DNA of 64,000 nt from an uncultured Sulfitobacter sp. (GTDB lineage: Bacteria; Pseudomonadota; Alphaproteobacteria; Rhodobacterales; Rhodobacteraceae), in contig CANLOQ010000001.1 of NCBI GenBank assembly GCA_947492925.1, positions 620,001 to 684,000 of the forward strand, given 5' to 3'. The notes under the pieces were generated by a model. That model had not been told where the DNA came from. It made no database searches and saw nothing but the letters and a program-made list of their open reading frames with translations. Below are positions 49,331 to 57,274 of the stretch, one piece after another. Position numbers and translations under genes: made by a program. Numbering within the stretch: the first letter of the stretch is position 1; each line of letters opens with the position of its first letter.

Positions 49331-49399
49331 CTTCGTCCCCTTTGCGTCCATCGTTCAGAATTAGTGCTGCATTGCGCAAGCACAAGGCGGCGGCGGTGT

Positions 49400-51445
49400 T
49401 CAGCCCGCCTCGCGCAGTATGTCCAGGAAGGCTGGGCCAAAGCGGGACGCGCGACGTTCGCCCAAAATCCGCTCTATCGCTGCATCATCGGCGTTACGTA
49501 GCTGCGCGACCTTTGCCAGCAGTGACGCCGAACAGCTAAGCGGTTTGTCCGTGCCTGCGCTGCCACGGGCAAGATCGGCCTGTACCTGAAGCAACTGATC
49601 ATAGACATCGCCCGCCCCGCGTCCCGCAAGCTTGCGACGGGTTGGATGCATCGCGGCGGCCTCGCCGTTGATCACCTCCAGAAACGCCAGCCCGTAGGTG
49701 TCCAGCTTTTTGGCGCCCACACCACCAATGCGCGCCATCCCGTCCAGATCACGAGGCCGCATCTCTGCCATCTCGACCAGCGTGCGGTCTGTGAAAATAA
49801 TATAGGCGGGTACCCGCGCCGCTTCGGCCAAGGCGCGGCGCTTGGCCTTCAACGCTGACAGCAACGGCGCGTCTTCTTCCGACACCATGGCCTTGACCGC
49901 AGGGCGGCGGCTGGCTCCGGCTGTCTTGATCGAATCCCGTCGCAGGTTGATCTTGGCCTGATCACGCAGGATTGGCAGTGCCGCATCTGTCATCCGCAGG
50001 GCACCGTGGCGTTCGGGATCAGGGCGGATCAGGTCGTGACCCATCATTTGCCGAAACACAGCCTGCCACTGGCGGCGGTCGTATTCAGAGCCAACACCAA
50101 AAGTTGGCAGACTGGTGTGGCCCCGCGCCTTGACCTTGTCAGTCTCAATTCCCAACAGAATGTCAATCAGGTGGCCCGCGCCAAACCACTCTTCGGTACG
50201 CAGGATTGCTGACAGCGCTTTGCGTACCGCCGTTGTGCCATCGAACACATCCGCAGGCGTGTCGCACAGATCGCAGTGTCCACAGGTAACGTCGCTCTCA
50301 TCGAAATAGGACAGCAACGTCTTCCGCCTGCATTCCAGCGCCTCTGCCAGACCCAAAAGTGCGTTCAATCGCCCATGATCTGCGGCGCGGCGTTCAGGCG
50401 GGGCCAGCCCCTCGTCAATCTGGGTGCGGCGCAGCCGAATGTCATCAGGGCCGAACAAGGTCAGCGTTTCAGCAGGCGCACCATCGCGGCCTGCGCGGCC
50501 GATTTCCTGATAATATGCCTCAATGCTCTTGGGGAGATCAGCGTGGGCAACCCAGCGGATGTCGGGCTTGTCGATGCCCATGCCAAAGGCGACCGTTGCA
50601 CAGACGATCAATCCGTCTTCTTGCTGAAACTGCCGTTCCGCGATGCGGCGGTCCTCGGCCTCCATCCCGCCGTGATAATGGATAGCGCGCTGGCCTGCGT
50701 CATTCAATGCACGTGCAATGCCTTCGGTTTTCGCCCGTGTGCCGCAATAAACGATGCCCGACTGCCCCTTGCGCGCAGCGGCAAAGTTCAGGATCTGGTC
50801 GCGCGGTTTGTTCTTGGATGCAAAAGCAAGGTGGATGTTGGGCCGGTCAAACCCGCCCAGAAATGCCGTGGGGTCCGTTCCGTCAAACAGCTTCTGCACA
50901 ATCTCGGCGCGCGTTTCCGTGTCAGCCGTGGCGGTAAAGGCGGCAAGCGGCACACCAAGGTGGCGGCGCAGCTCGCCGATGCGCAGGTAATCGGGGCGAA
51001 AATCATGGCCCCACTGGCTAACGCAATGCGCCTCGTCCACCGCGATCAATTGCACTCCGACCCGTTTCAGCATTCCCGTGACGGACCCCGCCGCCAGCCT
51101 TTCGGGTGCCATGTACAAAAGCTTGAGCGTCCCTTCTTCCAGACCGCGCCAGACCGCATCGGTTTCTTCTTCGGTATTGCCCGAGGTCAGCGCACCGGCG
51201 CCAACGCCCGCTTCCTGCAAGGCGCGCACCTGATCCCGCATCAACGCAATAAGCGGCGAAATCACGACTGTCACGCCATCACGCATCAAGGCAGGCAACT
51301 GAAAGCAAAGTGATTTACCGCCGCCAGTCGGCATAATGGCCAGTACGTTTTCACCAGCCGTCACAGCCTCCACGATCTCTTGTTGGCCGGGGCGGAAAGC
51401 ATCAAAGCCGAATACGTCAGAGAGAAGCGTGGCAGCGCTTGTCAT
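49400..51445 (-). CDS. recQ: ATP-dependent DNA helicase RecQ
   Basis: A 681-residue superfamily 2 helicase for recombination and stalled-fork repair. Walker A PTGGGKSLCFQLP, DEAH box (VDEAHCVSQWGHDFRPDY), motif VI QEIGRAGRDG, a zinc-binding cluster with CRRKTLLSYF and CGHCDLC, a winged-helix RQC region and a C-terminal HRDC domain (residues ~520-600). About 70 residues longer than E. coli RecQ, mainly a C-terminal extension. Monocistronic by spacing. Confidence 0.96.
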   Translation of the reverse strand: MTSAATLLSDVFGFDAFRPGQQEIVEAVTAGENVLAIMPTGGGKSLCFQLPALMRDGVTVVISPLIALMRDQVRALQEAGVGAGALTSGNTEEETDAVWRGLEEGTLKLLYMAPERLAAGSVTGMLKRVGVQLIAVDEAHCVSQWGHDFRPDYLRIGELRRHLGVPLAAFTATADTETRAEIVQKLFDGTDPTAFLGGFDRPNIHLAFASKNKPRDQILNFAAARKGQSGIVYCGTRAKTEGIARALNDAGQRAIHYHGGMEAEDRRIAERQFQQEDGLIVCATVAFGMGIDKPDIRWVAHADLPKSIEAYYQEIGRAGRDGAPAETLTLFGPDDIRLRRTQIDEGLAPPERRAADHGRLNALLGLAEALECRRKTLLSYFDESDVTCGHCDLCDTPADVFDGTTAVRKALSAILRTEEWFGAGHLIDILLGIETDKVKARGHTSLPTFGVGSEYDRRQWQAVFRQMMGHDLIRPDPERHGALRMTDAALPILRDQAKINLRRDSIKTAGASRRPAVKAMVSEEDAPLLSALKAKRRALAEAARVPAYIIFTDRTLVEMAEMRPRDLDGMARIGGVGAKKLDTYGLAFLEVINGEAAAMHPTRRKLAGRGAGDVYDQLLQVQADLARGSAGTDKPLSCSASLLAKVAQLRNADDAAIERILGERRASRFGPAFLDILREAG

Positions 51446-51522
51446 CGGGGAAACCTGTAAAGTTATCTGCTCTTTTTATGCAGATTCCCACACTAACAAA
51501 TGATGAACAAGCCCGAACTGCG

Positions 51523-51810
51523 TCAGAAGAACAAGGCCGCGTTGTTCATAAGCACGATGCGCGCAATCGCCACACCGATCAGCACCACCAAGGGGGCCAG
51601 ATCAAGCCCGCCCATCTGTGGCAAAATCCGGCGCACCCGGGAATAGATCGGTTCAAGCAGGCGGTTCAGGCCATCCCATATCTGCGCCACCAGAGGCTGG
51701 CGCAGATTCAGCACCTGAAAATTGATCAGCCAAGACATGATGACATGCGCAATCACGATGAAATAGACGATGTTCAGCAGCAGCATCAGGATTTGAAAGA
51801 TTGAGGTCAT
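51523..51810 (-). CDS. YggT family membrane protein
   Basis: A 95-residue integral membrane protein with two hydrophobic YggT repeats (ILMLLLNIVYFIVIAHVIMSWL and APLVVLIGVAIARIVLM) and the conserved LNRLLEPIYSRVRRILP segment. The start MTSIFQILML at 51810 is chosen because the upstream extension is not family-like. YggT proteins are linked to cell division and osmotic tolerance; the mechanism is unclear. Confidence 0.9.
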   Translation of the reverse strand: MTSIFQILMLLLNIVYFIVIAHVIMSWLINFQVLNLRQPLVAQIWDGLNRLLEPIYSRVRRILPQMGGLDLAPLVVLIGVAIARIVLMNNAALFF

Positions 51811-51936
51811 GTCCAGGCCTTTTCCAAGCGTTTGACGTTCAGTTAAGCGCGCGTTGGAAATTACGCAAGGTGCCGCAAGGTTCGCGGTTGACGCAAATCG
51901 TGACCGGGTCAAGTAACGGAGCAAAGGAGAAAACCC

Positions 51937-52476
51937 ATGTTTCCGTTTGTGCGTGTCCTCAAGGATGTCTATCTGGCCAGCCGTCAACCCCGCTTTGAGG
52001 CGTTGACACAAACCCATGTCAGCCACCACATCTGCTGGCCGCATGATCTGGATTTTTTTCTGGAGCTGAATAACGGACGGGCCATGTCACTATATGACAT
52101 CGGACGCACGGCAATGGCCCAGCGCGCCGGTCTGCTTGAGGTGGTGCGGCGCGAACGCTGGGGTCTGACAATGGCCGGTTCCACGACGCGGTTCCGTCGG
52201 CGCATCTTTGGGTTTGAACGGTTTGAAATGCGCAGCCGTGCCACCTGCTGGGACGACCGGTTCATGTATCTCGAACAAAGCATGTGGAAGAAAAACGGCG
52301 AATGCGCCAGTCACGTGCTTTTCCGCGCCGCAGTAACCGACCGGAATGGCCTGATCCCGCCAACCCGCGTGTTGCAGGCGATGGGCCGGGATGATGCTTC
52401 GCCCGAAATGCCCGACTGGATGCAAGCCTGGTGCGCCGCCGAGGACAAGCGCCCCTGGCCACCGATGCAGGACTAG
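51937..52476 (+). CDS. Thioesterase-like (hot-dog fold) protein
   Basis: A 179-residue protein with a hot-dog acyl-CoA thioesterase pattern similar to the THEM6/YbgC-like group: WPHDLDFFLELNNGRAMSLYDIGR, with the usual DxD and N residues, then a beta sheet region (TTRFRRRIFGFERFEMRSRATCWDDRFMYLEQ). An AAAGGAGAA ribosome site precedes ATG 51937. Convergent with the BLUF gene; the two stop codons overlap in CTAG inside a hairpin. The substrate is unknown. Confidence 0.83.
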   Translation: MFPFVRVLKDVYLASRQPRFEALTQTHVSHHICWPHDLDFFLELNNGRAMSLYDIGRTAMAQRAGLLEVVRRERWGLTMAGSTTRFRRRIFGFERFEMRSRATCWDDRFMYLEQSMWKKNGECASHVLFRAAVTDRNGLIPPTRVLQAMGRDDASPEMPDWMQAWCAAEDKRPWPPMQD

Positions 52477-52486
52477 GCCTGCATCG
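52463..52486. terminator. Symmetric hairpin spanning two convergent stop codons
   Basis: CGATGCAGG (52463-52471) pairs perfectly with CCTGCATCG (52478-52486) around loop ACTAGG. The loop and stem contain both stop codons of the thioesterase and BLUF genes, which therefore both end in Met-Gln-X. It may act as a bidirectional 3' stabiliser or terminator; no T-run follows. Confidence 0.55.
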
Positions 52487-52799
52487 CGTTGATTACGGTC
52501 GAAAAATCCAGATCCTGTACAAGCATCATTGACCAATCCGGGAAATAACGCTCCGATATTTCTTTGCTGTCGATCACCTTGAAGCCGGTGTGCCGCGGAT
52601 CCCGTTCGATCACCTGCAAGAGGTCGTCAACGGCTTGCTCTTCCCCCTCAAGCACCTGACAGAAATTGCGCCCATTGTAGGCAAGCGCACCCGTTATGCC
52701 CAAGGTCGCATTCTTTTCTGCGGCCTGGGCCACGATGCAGTCCACTTCGCTTCGGCTGACATTGGCACGCGACGTACTGAAGTAGAGGAGTCTGATCAC
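52473..52799 (-). CDS. Short BLUF-domain blue-light photoreceptor
   Basis: A 108-residue stand-alone BLUF protein that should bind FAD and sense blue light. Residues aligned with AppA are all kept at a constant offset of 15: Y6 (Tyr21), N30 (Asn45), Q48 (Gln63), W89 (Trp104) and M91 (Met106), within LLYFSTS, GITGALAYNGRNFCQVLEG and FPDWSMML. No output domain is fused, so signalling must go through a partner protein. Transcribed divergently from the MFS gene and convergently with the thioesterase. Confidence 0.92.
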   Translation of the reverse strand: MIRLLYFSTSRANVSRSEVDCIVAQAAEKNATLGITGALAYNGRNFCQVLEGEEQAVDDLLQVIERDPRHTGFKVIDSKEISERYFPDWSMMLVQDLDFSTVINAMQA

Positions 52800-52994
52800 A
52801 GTTTATGGCCTTTGGTGCTGTTTGGTGCGGCCTTTCAGCTTACGCATCGCCGCCCCCGGTTCAAGCGGATTGTGAAGCCTGCACCCCCGGAACAAACAGG
52901 GACGGCCCTGCCGCGCAACCTGCGCCCAGTCTTTGCTTGCGCGGCGGGCGCTTGCCTGCTCTACCATATTCAACGTCGGCGGGGAGGCGGACAA

Positions 52995-54368
52995 ATGACA
53001 GCTATTTCAGCGCGCAAGCGCATCTGGGGTTGGTATTTTTTCGACTGGGCCAGCCAGCCTTACAACACCCTTTTGCTGACCTTTATTTTTGGCCCCTATT
53101 TCGCACAAACGGCAACCGCCAGCCTGATTGAAGGCGGTATGGATGTGGAGGCCGCCAAAGCACAGGCGCAGGCGTATTGGGGCTATGGTCTTACGGTGAC
53201 AGGCATCTGCATCGCGGTTCTGGCACCCATTCTTGGGGCAATTGCAGACAGTACAGGCAAGCGGATGCCGTGGATCAAGCTGTTCTCCGCGCTTTATGTC
53301 ATAGGCTCGGCTGCGCTGTGGTGGACCGCTCCACAGGATTTTTCAGTGATATGGGCGCTCTTCTTCTTTGGCATCGGGCTGATCGGCATGGAGTTTGCGA
53401 CAATCTTTACCAATTCTTATTTGCCCGAATTGCACCCCGATGCAGGTGAACGGGGGCGCATATCCGGCTCGGGCTGGGCATTTGGATATGTTGGCGGGGT
53501 GCTGGCGCTGGTTGTGATGATCGCGTTGTTTCAGGCTGGCGACAATGGGCGAACGATGGCCGGGCTTGCGCCGCTTTTCGGGCTTGATCCGCAAACCGGG
53601 GCCGATACGCGCGTCGTGGGGCCGCTGACCGCGATTTGGTTCGCGGTCTTCATGGTGCCGTTCTTTCTGTATACCCGTGACGATCCGGCCTTTGTCGGCA
53701 AGGCATATAAGTTCGGCGCAGGTCTGAACGATCTGGCACGCACCCTGCGCAATCTGCCGCGCCACCCCTCGCTTCTGGCCTATCTGGGGTCTTCGATGTT
53801 TTACCGTGATGCATTGAACGGAATGTACACATTTGGCGGCATCTATGCGCTTGGGGTTTTGAATTGGTCGATTATCGACATCGGGATCTTTGGTATTCTG
53901 GCTGCGATCTCTGGTGCGGTGTTCTGCTGGATCAGTGGGCGTGTGGACCGGCGTGTCGGGCCGATGCCAGTGATCATCTTCTGCTGCGTCACGCTGATTC
54001 TGACCGCAATCCTGATCATTTCGCTTACGCCGACCTCGATCATGGGTGTAGACCTTGGGCCGGACACAACCGCGCCAGACATCGCTTTCTATATCGCCGG
54101 TGCGCTGATTGGGGCCGCAGGCGGCGCGCTGCAAGCGTCCTCGCGCAACATGCTGACACGTCAGGGCAACCCAGAGCGGATGACCGAAGCGTTCGGCCTT
54201 TACGCGCTCTCGGGCAAGGCAACGTCCTTTCTTGCGCCTGCTCTGATTGCCATCACCAGCGATCTGACAGGCAGTCAACGATTGGGAATTACACCGGTTG
54301 TGGGGCTGTTCATCGTGGGGCTGATCCTGCTAGCATGGGTGAAACGAAACGGAGATTTCGCGCCATGA
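52995..54368 (+). CDS. MFS transporter, UMF1/Atg22-like family
   Basis: A 457-residue 12-helix transporter beginning MTAISARKRIWGWYFFDWAS, a form typical of the UMF1/BtlA (Atg22-like) group, followed by PILGAIADSTGKRMPWI between helices 2 and 3. GGAGG (52984-52988) precedes ATG 52995; the long in-frame extension through the BLUF gene is not used. Overlaps mepA by ATGA. The substrate is unknown; pairing with a murein endopeptidase suggests cell-wall fragments as one possibility (inference). Confidence 0.9.
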   Translation: MTAISARKRIWGWYFFDWASQPYNTLLLTFIFGPYFAQTATASLIEGGMDVEAAKAQAQAYWGYGLTVTGICIAVLAPILGAIADSTGKRMPWIKLFSALYVIGSAALWWTAPQDFSVIWALFFFGIGLIGMEFATIFTNSYLPELHPDAGERGRISGSGWAFGYVGGVLALVVMIALFQAGDNGRTMAGLAPLFGLDPQTGADTRVVGPLTAIWFAVFMVPFFLYTRDDPAFVGKAYKFGAGLNDLARTLRNLPRHPSLLAYLGSSMFYRDALNGMYTFGGIYALGVLNWSIIDIGIFGILAAISGAVFCWISGRVDRRVGPMPVIIFCCVTLILTAILIISLTPTSIMGVDLGPDTTAPDIAFYIAGALIGAAGGALQASSRNMLTRQGNPERMTEAFGLYALSGKATSFLAPALIAITSDLTGSQRLGITPVVGLFIVGLILLAWVKRNGDFAP

Positions 54369-55297
54369 CCCTTAAACGCATTCTCGCCGCAACGGCGCTG
54401 GTAGTTGCCCTTGCCTCGTGCAGCGGTGGCGGGCGAGACATCAGTGGTGCGCGCACCGTGCCCCTTCCAACGATAGGGTCATCCGGTGGTGCGCTCAGCA
54501 ATGTCCAAGCGAAAAAGCTGTTCGGTGCCAAGGCCTTTGCCACCACCCAAGCACCCGCTGCTTTTGGCAGTTATGCCAAAGGTTGTATGGCGGGCGGCGT
54601 GCAATTGCCCGAAACCGGACCGACATGGCAGGCGATGCGCCTGTCACGCAACCGCAACTGGGCCCATCCCGAAACGATCGACATGGTGAAAAAGCTGTCA
54701 GCTTTCGCGGCAACCCAGCCGGGGTGGGAAGGGCTTTATATCGGTGACATGAGCCAGCCGCGCGGTGGGCCAATGTTGACAGGGCACCGCAGTCACCAGA
54801 TGGGCCTTGATGCTGACATTTGGATGCTGCCGCCAAAATCACTGGCGCTGACCCGCAAACAGCGCGAAAATATCTCCTCTATTTCCATGCGCAAAACCCG
54901 CGGTGCCTATGTCAACAGCAGTTGGACACGCGCACATCACAACATTCTCAAGGCCGCGGCACAGGACCCGCGTGTCGCACGGATATTCGTCTTTCCCGGT
55001 GCCAAGGTGCAGATGTGCGAAGACGCCCGGGGCGACCGGAGCTGGCTGCGCAAGATCAGACCCTGGTATGGCCATCACTACCATTTCCATGTGCGGCTAA
55101 ATTGCCCTAAGGGCGCGCAGGGGTGTCGCAATCAAACGCCACCACCGGCAGGCGATGGATGTGCGGATGCGCGTGAATGGCAGCGCAACATCCTCAACCC
55201 GCCGCCGCCTGATCCCAACGCAAAGCCCCGACAGCCGCGCCGCGAGCTGGTATTGGCCGATCTGCCGGCCCAGTGCAAAGCGGTGCTGGACAACTGA
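54365..55297 (+). CDS. mepA: Penicillin-insensitive murein endopeptidase
   Basis: MepA is a zinc LAS-type peptidase that cuts D-Ala-meso-DAP cross-links. The 310-residue product has a lipoprotein signal with lipobox LASC (C19), unlike the soluble E. coli enzyme, followed by family motifs GPMLTGHRSHQMGLDADIW (zinc His and Asp) and WYGHHYHFHVRL. Several conserved cysteines follow. Start ATG 54365 overlaps the MFS stop. Probably anchored to the outer membrane. The phytase-like gene overlaps its 3' end. Confidence 0.93.
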   Translation: MTLKRILAATALVVALASCSGGGRDISGARTVPLPTIGSSGGALSNVQAKKLFGAKAFATTQAPAAFGSYAKGCMAGGVQLPETGPTWQAMRLSRNRNWAHPETIDMVKKLSAFAATQPGWEGLYIGDMSQPRGGPMLTGHRSHQMGLDADIWMLPPKSLALTRKQRENISSISMRKTRGAYVNSSWTRAHHNILKAAAQDPRVARIFVFPGAKVQMCEDARGDRSWLRKIRPWYGHHYHFHVRLNCPKGAQGCRNQTPPPAGDGCADAREWQRNILNPPPPDPNAKPRQPRRELVLADLPAQCKAVLDN

Positions 55298-56160
55298 GAC
55301 CCTTTGCACTGGTGATTGCACTGGCGCTTGCCGCGCCATTGCGGGCAGAACCTGTTTTGCGCCTGCTGTCCGAGACTGAATGGCAGGTTGATGCTGATTG
55401 GTTCGGTGGGTTTTCGGGTATCGAAGTCCTGGAAAACGGTGACGTTTTATACGTCATCTCTGATCGCGGCACCCTGCTTTCGGTCCAAGCCCAGCGTGAA
55501 AACGATGCGCTGCAAAACCTCAAGATCACCGATGCAAAGCCCGTTGTGGGGCCAAACGGCAGACCGCTGGTGAAAAGGGAACGCGACCTAGAAGGGCTGG
55601 CAATTGCCCCCGGCGGTGCCTTTTTCGCTTCATTTGAGAATGATCACCGGGTCGCAATGCTTGATCCGCTTACCGGACGGGCAACAAACCTGCCCGGACA
55701 TCCAGATTTTGACGACTTCGCCGTTAACGGCGGGTTTGAAGCACTTGCCGCACATCCCGACGACAGGCTCTTCGCCCTTGTTGAGACCGCCGCAGATGCT
55801 TCGGGAACCACGCCGCTTTACACCTTTGAAAACGGTGTCTGGCGTGTGCATGCCCGTTTGCCACTGTCCGGACCTTTTCGCCCTGTAGGTGCGGATTTCG
55901 ACGCTCAGGGCCGTCTGTACCTTCTGGAACGCACGCTGACCCCGCTCGGGTTTCGCAGCCGCATCCGGCGCGCTGATATTGACGTGTCTCCGGCGCGGAT
56001 CGAAACGCTGTTTGCCAGCTTTCCCGCCGCTTTCGACAATCTCGAGGGGCTGGCTGTCTGGACCGATAGTGCGGGAGGCACCCGCCTGACCCTGATTTCC
56101 GACGATAACTTTTTTGCGCTGCAAACCACCCAGATTGTGGAATTCGCCGTCGAAAGATAG
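55273..56160 (+). CDS. Esterase-like activity of phytase family, exported
   Basis: A 295-residue protein with an N-terminal signal segment (RPFALVIALALAAPLRAEP) and a six-bladed propeller-like phytase/esterase-like domain: GGFSGIEVLENGDVLYVISDRGTLL, RDLEGLAIAPGG, NGGFEALAAHPD, NLEGLAVW. The GTG at 55273 lies inside mepA; an alternative non-standard CTG start at 55294 overlaps the mepA stop directly. Function unproven; family members may act on phosphate esters. Confidence 0.82.
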   Translation: MQSGAGQLRPFALVIALALAAPLRAEPVLRLLSETEWQVDADWFGGFSGIEVLENGDVLYVISDRGTLLSVQAQRENDALQNLKITDAKPVVGPNGRPLVKRERDLEGLAIAPGGAFFASFENDHRVAMLDPLTGRATNLPGHPDFDDFAVNGGFEALAAHPDDRLFALVETAADASGTTPLYTFENGVWRVHARLPLSGPFRPVGADFDAQGRLYLLERTLTPLGFRSRIRRADIDVSPARIETLFASFPAAFDNLEGLAVWTDSAGGTRLTLISDDNFFALQTTQIVEFAVER

Positions 56161-56251
56161 CTTGCAACACTGTGCATGACCGCCTAAAGGCAGCGCTGTC
56201 TGCGGTTGTCGCAGGCCAAGTCGCCGCACCCTTGCACAAAACGGTTTATAT

Positions 56252-56872
56252 ATGACACGCGCACATCTTCCCGGCATTCTTGCTATGGCCGCTATCGTCG
56301 TGGCCTCGAACATTCTGGTTCAGTTCCTTTATGGTCAATGGCTGACCTATGGGGCGTTCACCTATCCGTTGGCATTTCTTGTGACGGACGTCATGAACCG
56401 TGTCTACGGCGCATCAGCGGCACGCCGGGTGGTCCTGGTGGGTTTTGTCGTCGGGCTTGTTTGTTCGTTGATTGGCACGCAGATCATGGGAGAGTTTGGT
56501 CCCTTGGTCACCATCCGCATCGCCATCGGTTCGGCTGTGGCATTCCTTGTGGCGCAGCTGATTGATGTTTCGGTCTTCTCTGCGCTGAAATCGGGCGCAT
56601 GGTGGCGCGCGCCGCTTGCCAGCACGCTCATCGGCTCCACGCTGGATACAGCGATCTTTTTCTCCATCGCCTTTTCCGCCATGTTCACCTTTGTCCACCC
56701 GGCCACGGACGTATCGTGGGCCGCTGAGACGTTGCCGCTTCTTGGTGCTGGTCCGCTGGCCCCGCTTTGGGTCTCTCTGGCTGTTGCAGACTGGATGGTC
56801 AAATTGGGCATCGCTTTACTGGCGCTTGTGCCCTTCCGTCTCATCACGGCGCGTTTGATGCAAGCGGCCTGA
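56252..56872 (+). CDS. yhhQ: Queuosine precursor transporter (YhhQ/QPTR family)
   Basis: A 206-residue inner-membrane protein with about six helices and the family pattern YPLAFLVTDVMNRVYGASAARRVV and RIAIGSAVAFLVAQLIDVSVFSALK. Members import preQ0/preQ1 or queuine for tRNA queuosine synthesis. No queuosine genes are adjacent. A short GC hairpin followed by TTTTT (about 56941-56962) may terminate it. Confidence 0.9.
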   Translation: MTRAHLPGILAMAAIVVASNILVQFLYGQWLTYGAFTYPLAFLVTDVMNRVYGASAARRVVLVGFVVGLVCSLIGTQIMGEFGPLVTIRIAIGSAVAFLVAQLIDVSVFSALKSGAWWRAPLASTLIGSTLDTAIFFSIAFSAMFTFVHPATDVSWAAETLPLLGAGPLAPLWVSLAVADWMVKLGIALLALVPFRLITARLMQAA

Positions 56873-57033
56873 GCCTGCGCTCCACTTTTGGTCTTATGTC
56901 CAGCGGGCTTGGGGCAGGTCCCCAGCGCACATTGGGGTACGGGCATGGCCTGTGCCTTTTTCGGTAATCGCTGCAAAAACCGCTTTGCGTTTTGAAAAAC
57001 CTGTGCGACGTTTCGGGTGAGTTCAACAAATGT

Positions 57034-57049
57034 AAAGGAGGTGATCCAG
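57034..57049 (+). promoter_or_regulatory. Extended Shine-Dalgarno, 16-base complement of 16S rRNA 3' end
   Basis: AAAGGAGGTGATCCAG is the exact reverse complement of CTGGATCACCTCCTTT, the expected 16S 3' terminus in this group. The GGAGG core sits seven bases before the GTG at 57049. Normal sites match only 4-7 bases. Confidence 0.7.
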
Positions 57050-57105
57050 TGTCAAGAAAGGTATTGGAGAGAGGTGTCGGAACAGCTTGGGAGGTATCCC
57101 GCTAA
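57049..57105 (+). CDS. 18-residue leader peptide candidate
   Basis: GTG at 57049 opens an 18-codon frame, MSRKVLERGVGTAWEVSR, ending in TAA (57103-57105). It is too short for homology arguments, and I do not recognise it. It is supported by its near-ideal ribosome site and by its place between that site and a terminator. The peptide is basic, with four arginines or lysines in the first eight residues. It may act in cis through translation of the leader, or be a real small protein. Confidence 0.45.
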   Translation: MSRKVLERGVGTAWEVSR

Positions 57106-57193
57106 GGCAGCCCTTGGCGGTTGAAACCACCTGAGTGGGCGCGGTGTTCAGAACATCCTGTCTAACCGATCCCCTCCTGTAAACCATTCGATT

Positions 57194-57223
57194 GGGCCGC
57201 TCCGTCATCGGAGCGGCCCTTTT
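57194..57223 (+). terminator. Strong rho-independent terminator upstream of arfB
   Basis: GGGCCGCTCCG (57194-57204), loop TCAT, and CGGAGCGGCCC (57209-57219) form a perfect 11-bp stem followed by TTTT. It ends 51 bases before the arfB ATG, so it either ends an independent RNA or attenuates arfB. Confidence 0.92.
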
Positions 57224-57274
57224 CGCGTCTTTGCGGCCCTTCACCTTGCCACGCACAAATGCAACTGTGCTGCC

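Larger units (their letters stand above)
57031..57223 (+). ncRNA. Candidate arfB leader RNA or anti-Shine-Dalgarno small RNA
   Basis: Between yhhQ and arfB. AAAGGAGGTGATCCAG (57034-57049) is a 16-base perfect complement of the 16S rRNA 3' tail. Downstream, GATCCCCTCCT (57168-57178) mimics the 16S tail itself and can pair with AGGAGGTGATC (57036-57046) in 10 of 11 positions. An 18-codon ORF lies between, and a strong terminator ends the unit. The 5' end is not defined, and no convincing promoter was found. Confidence 0.5.

Noticed and set aside
52590-52994. Extended N-terminus for the MFS transporter (start 52590)
   Set aside because: The extension is antisense to the BLUF gene; ATG 52995 has GGAGG and the family N-terminus.
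57034-57049. A remnant of an rRNA operon
   Set aside because: The match covers only the 16S tail complement; flanking bases show no similarity to 16S or spacer rRNA, and the position seven bases before a GTG fits a ribosome site.
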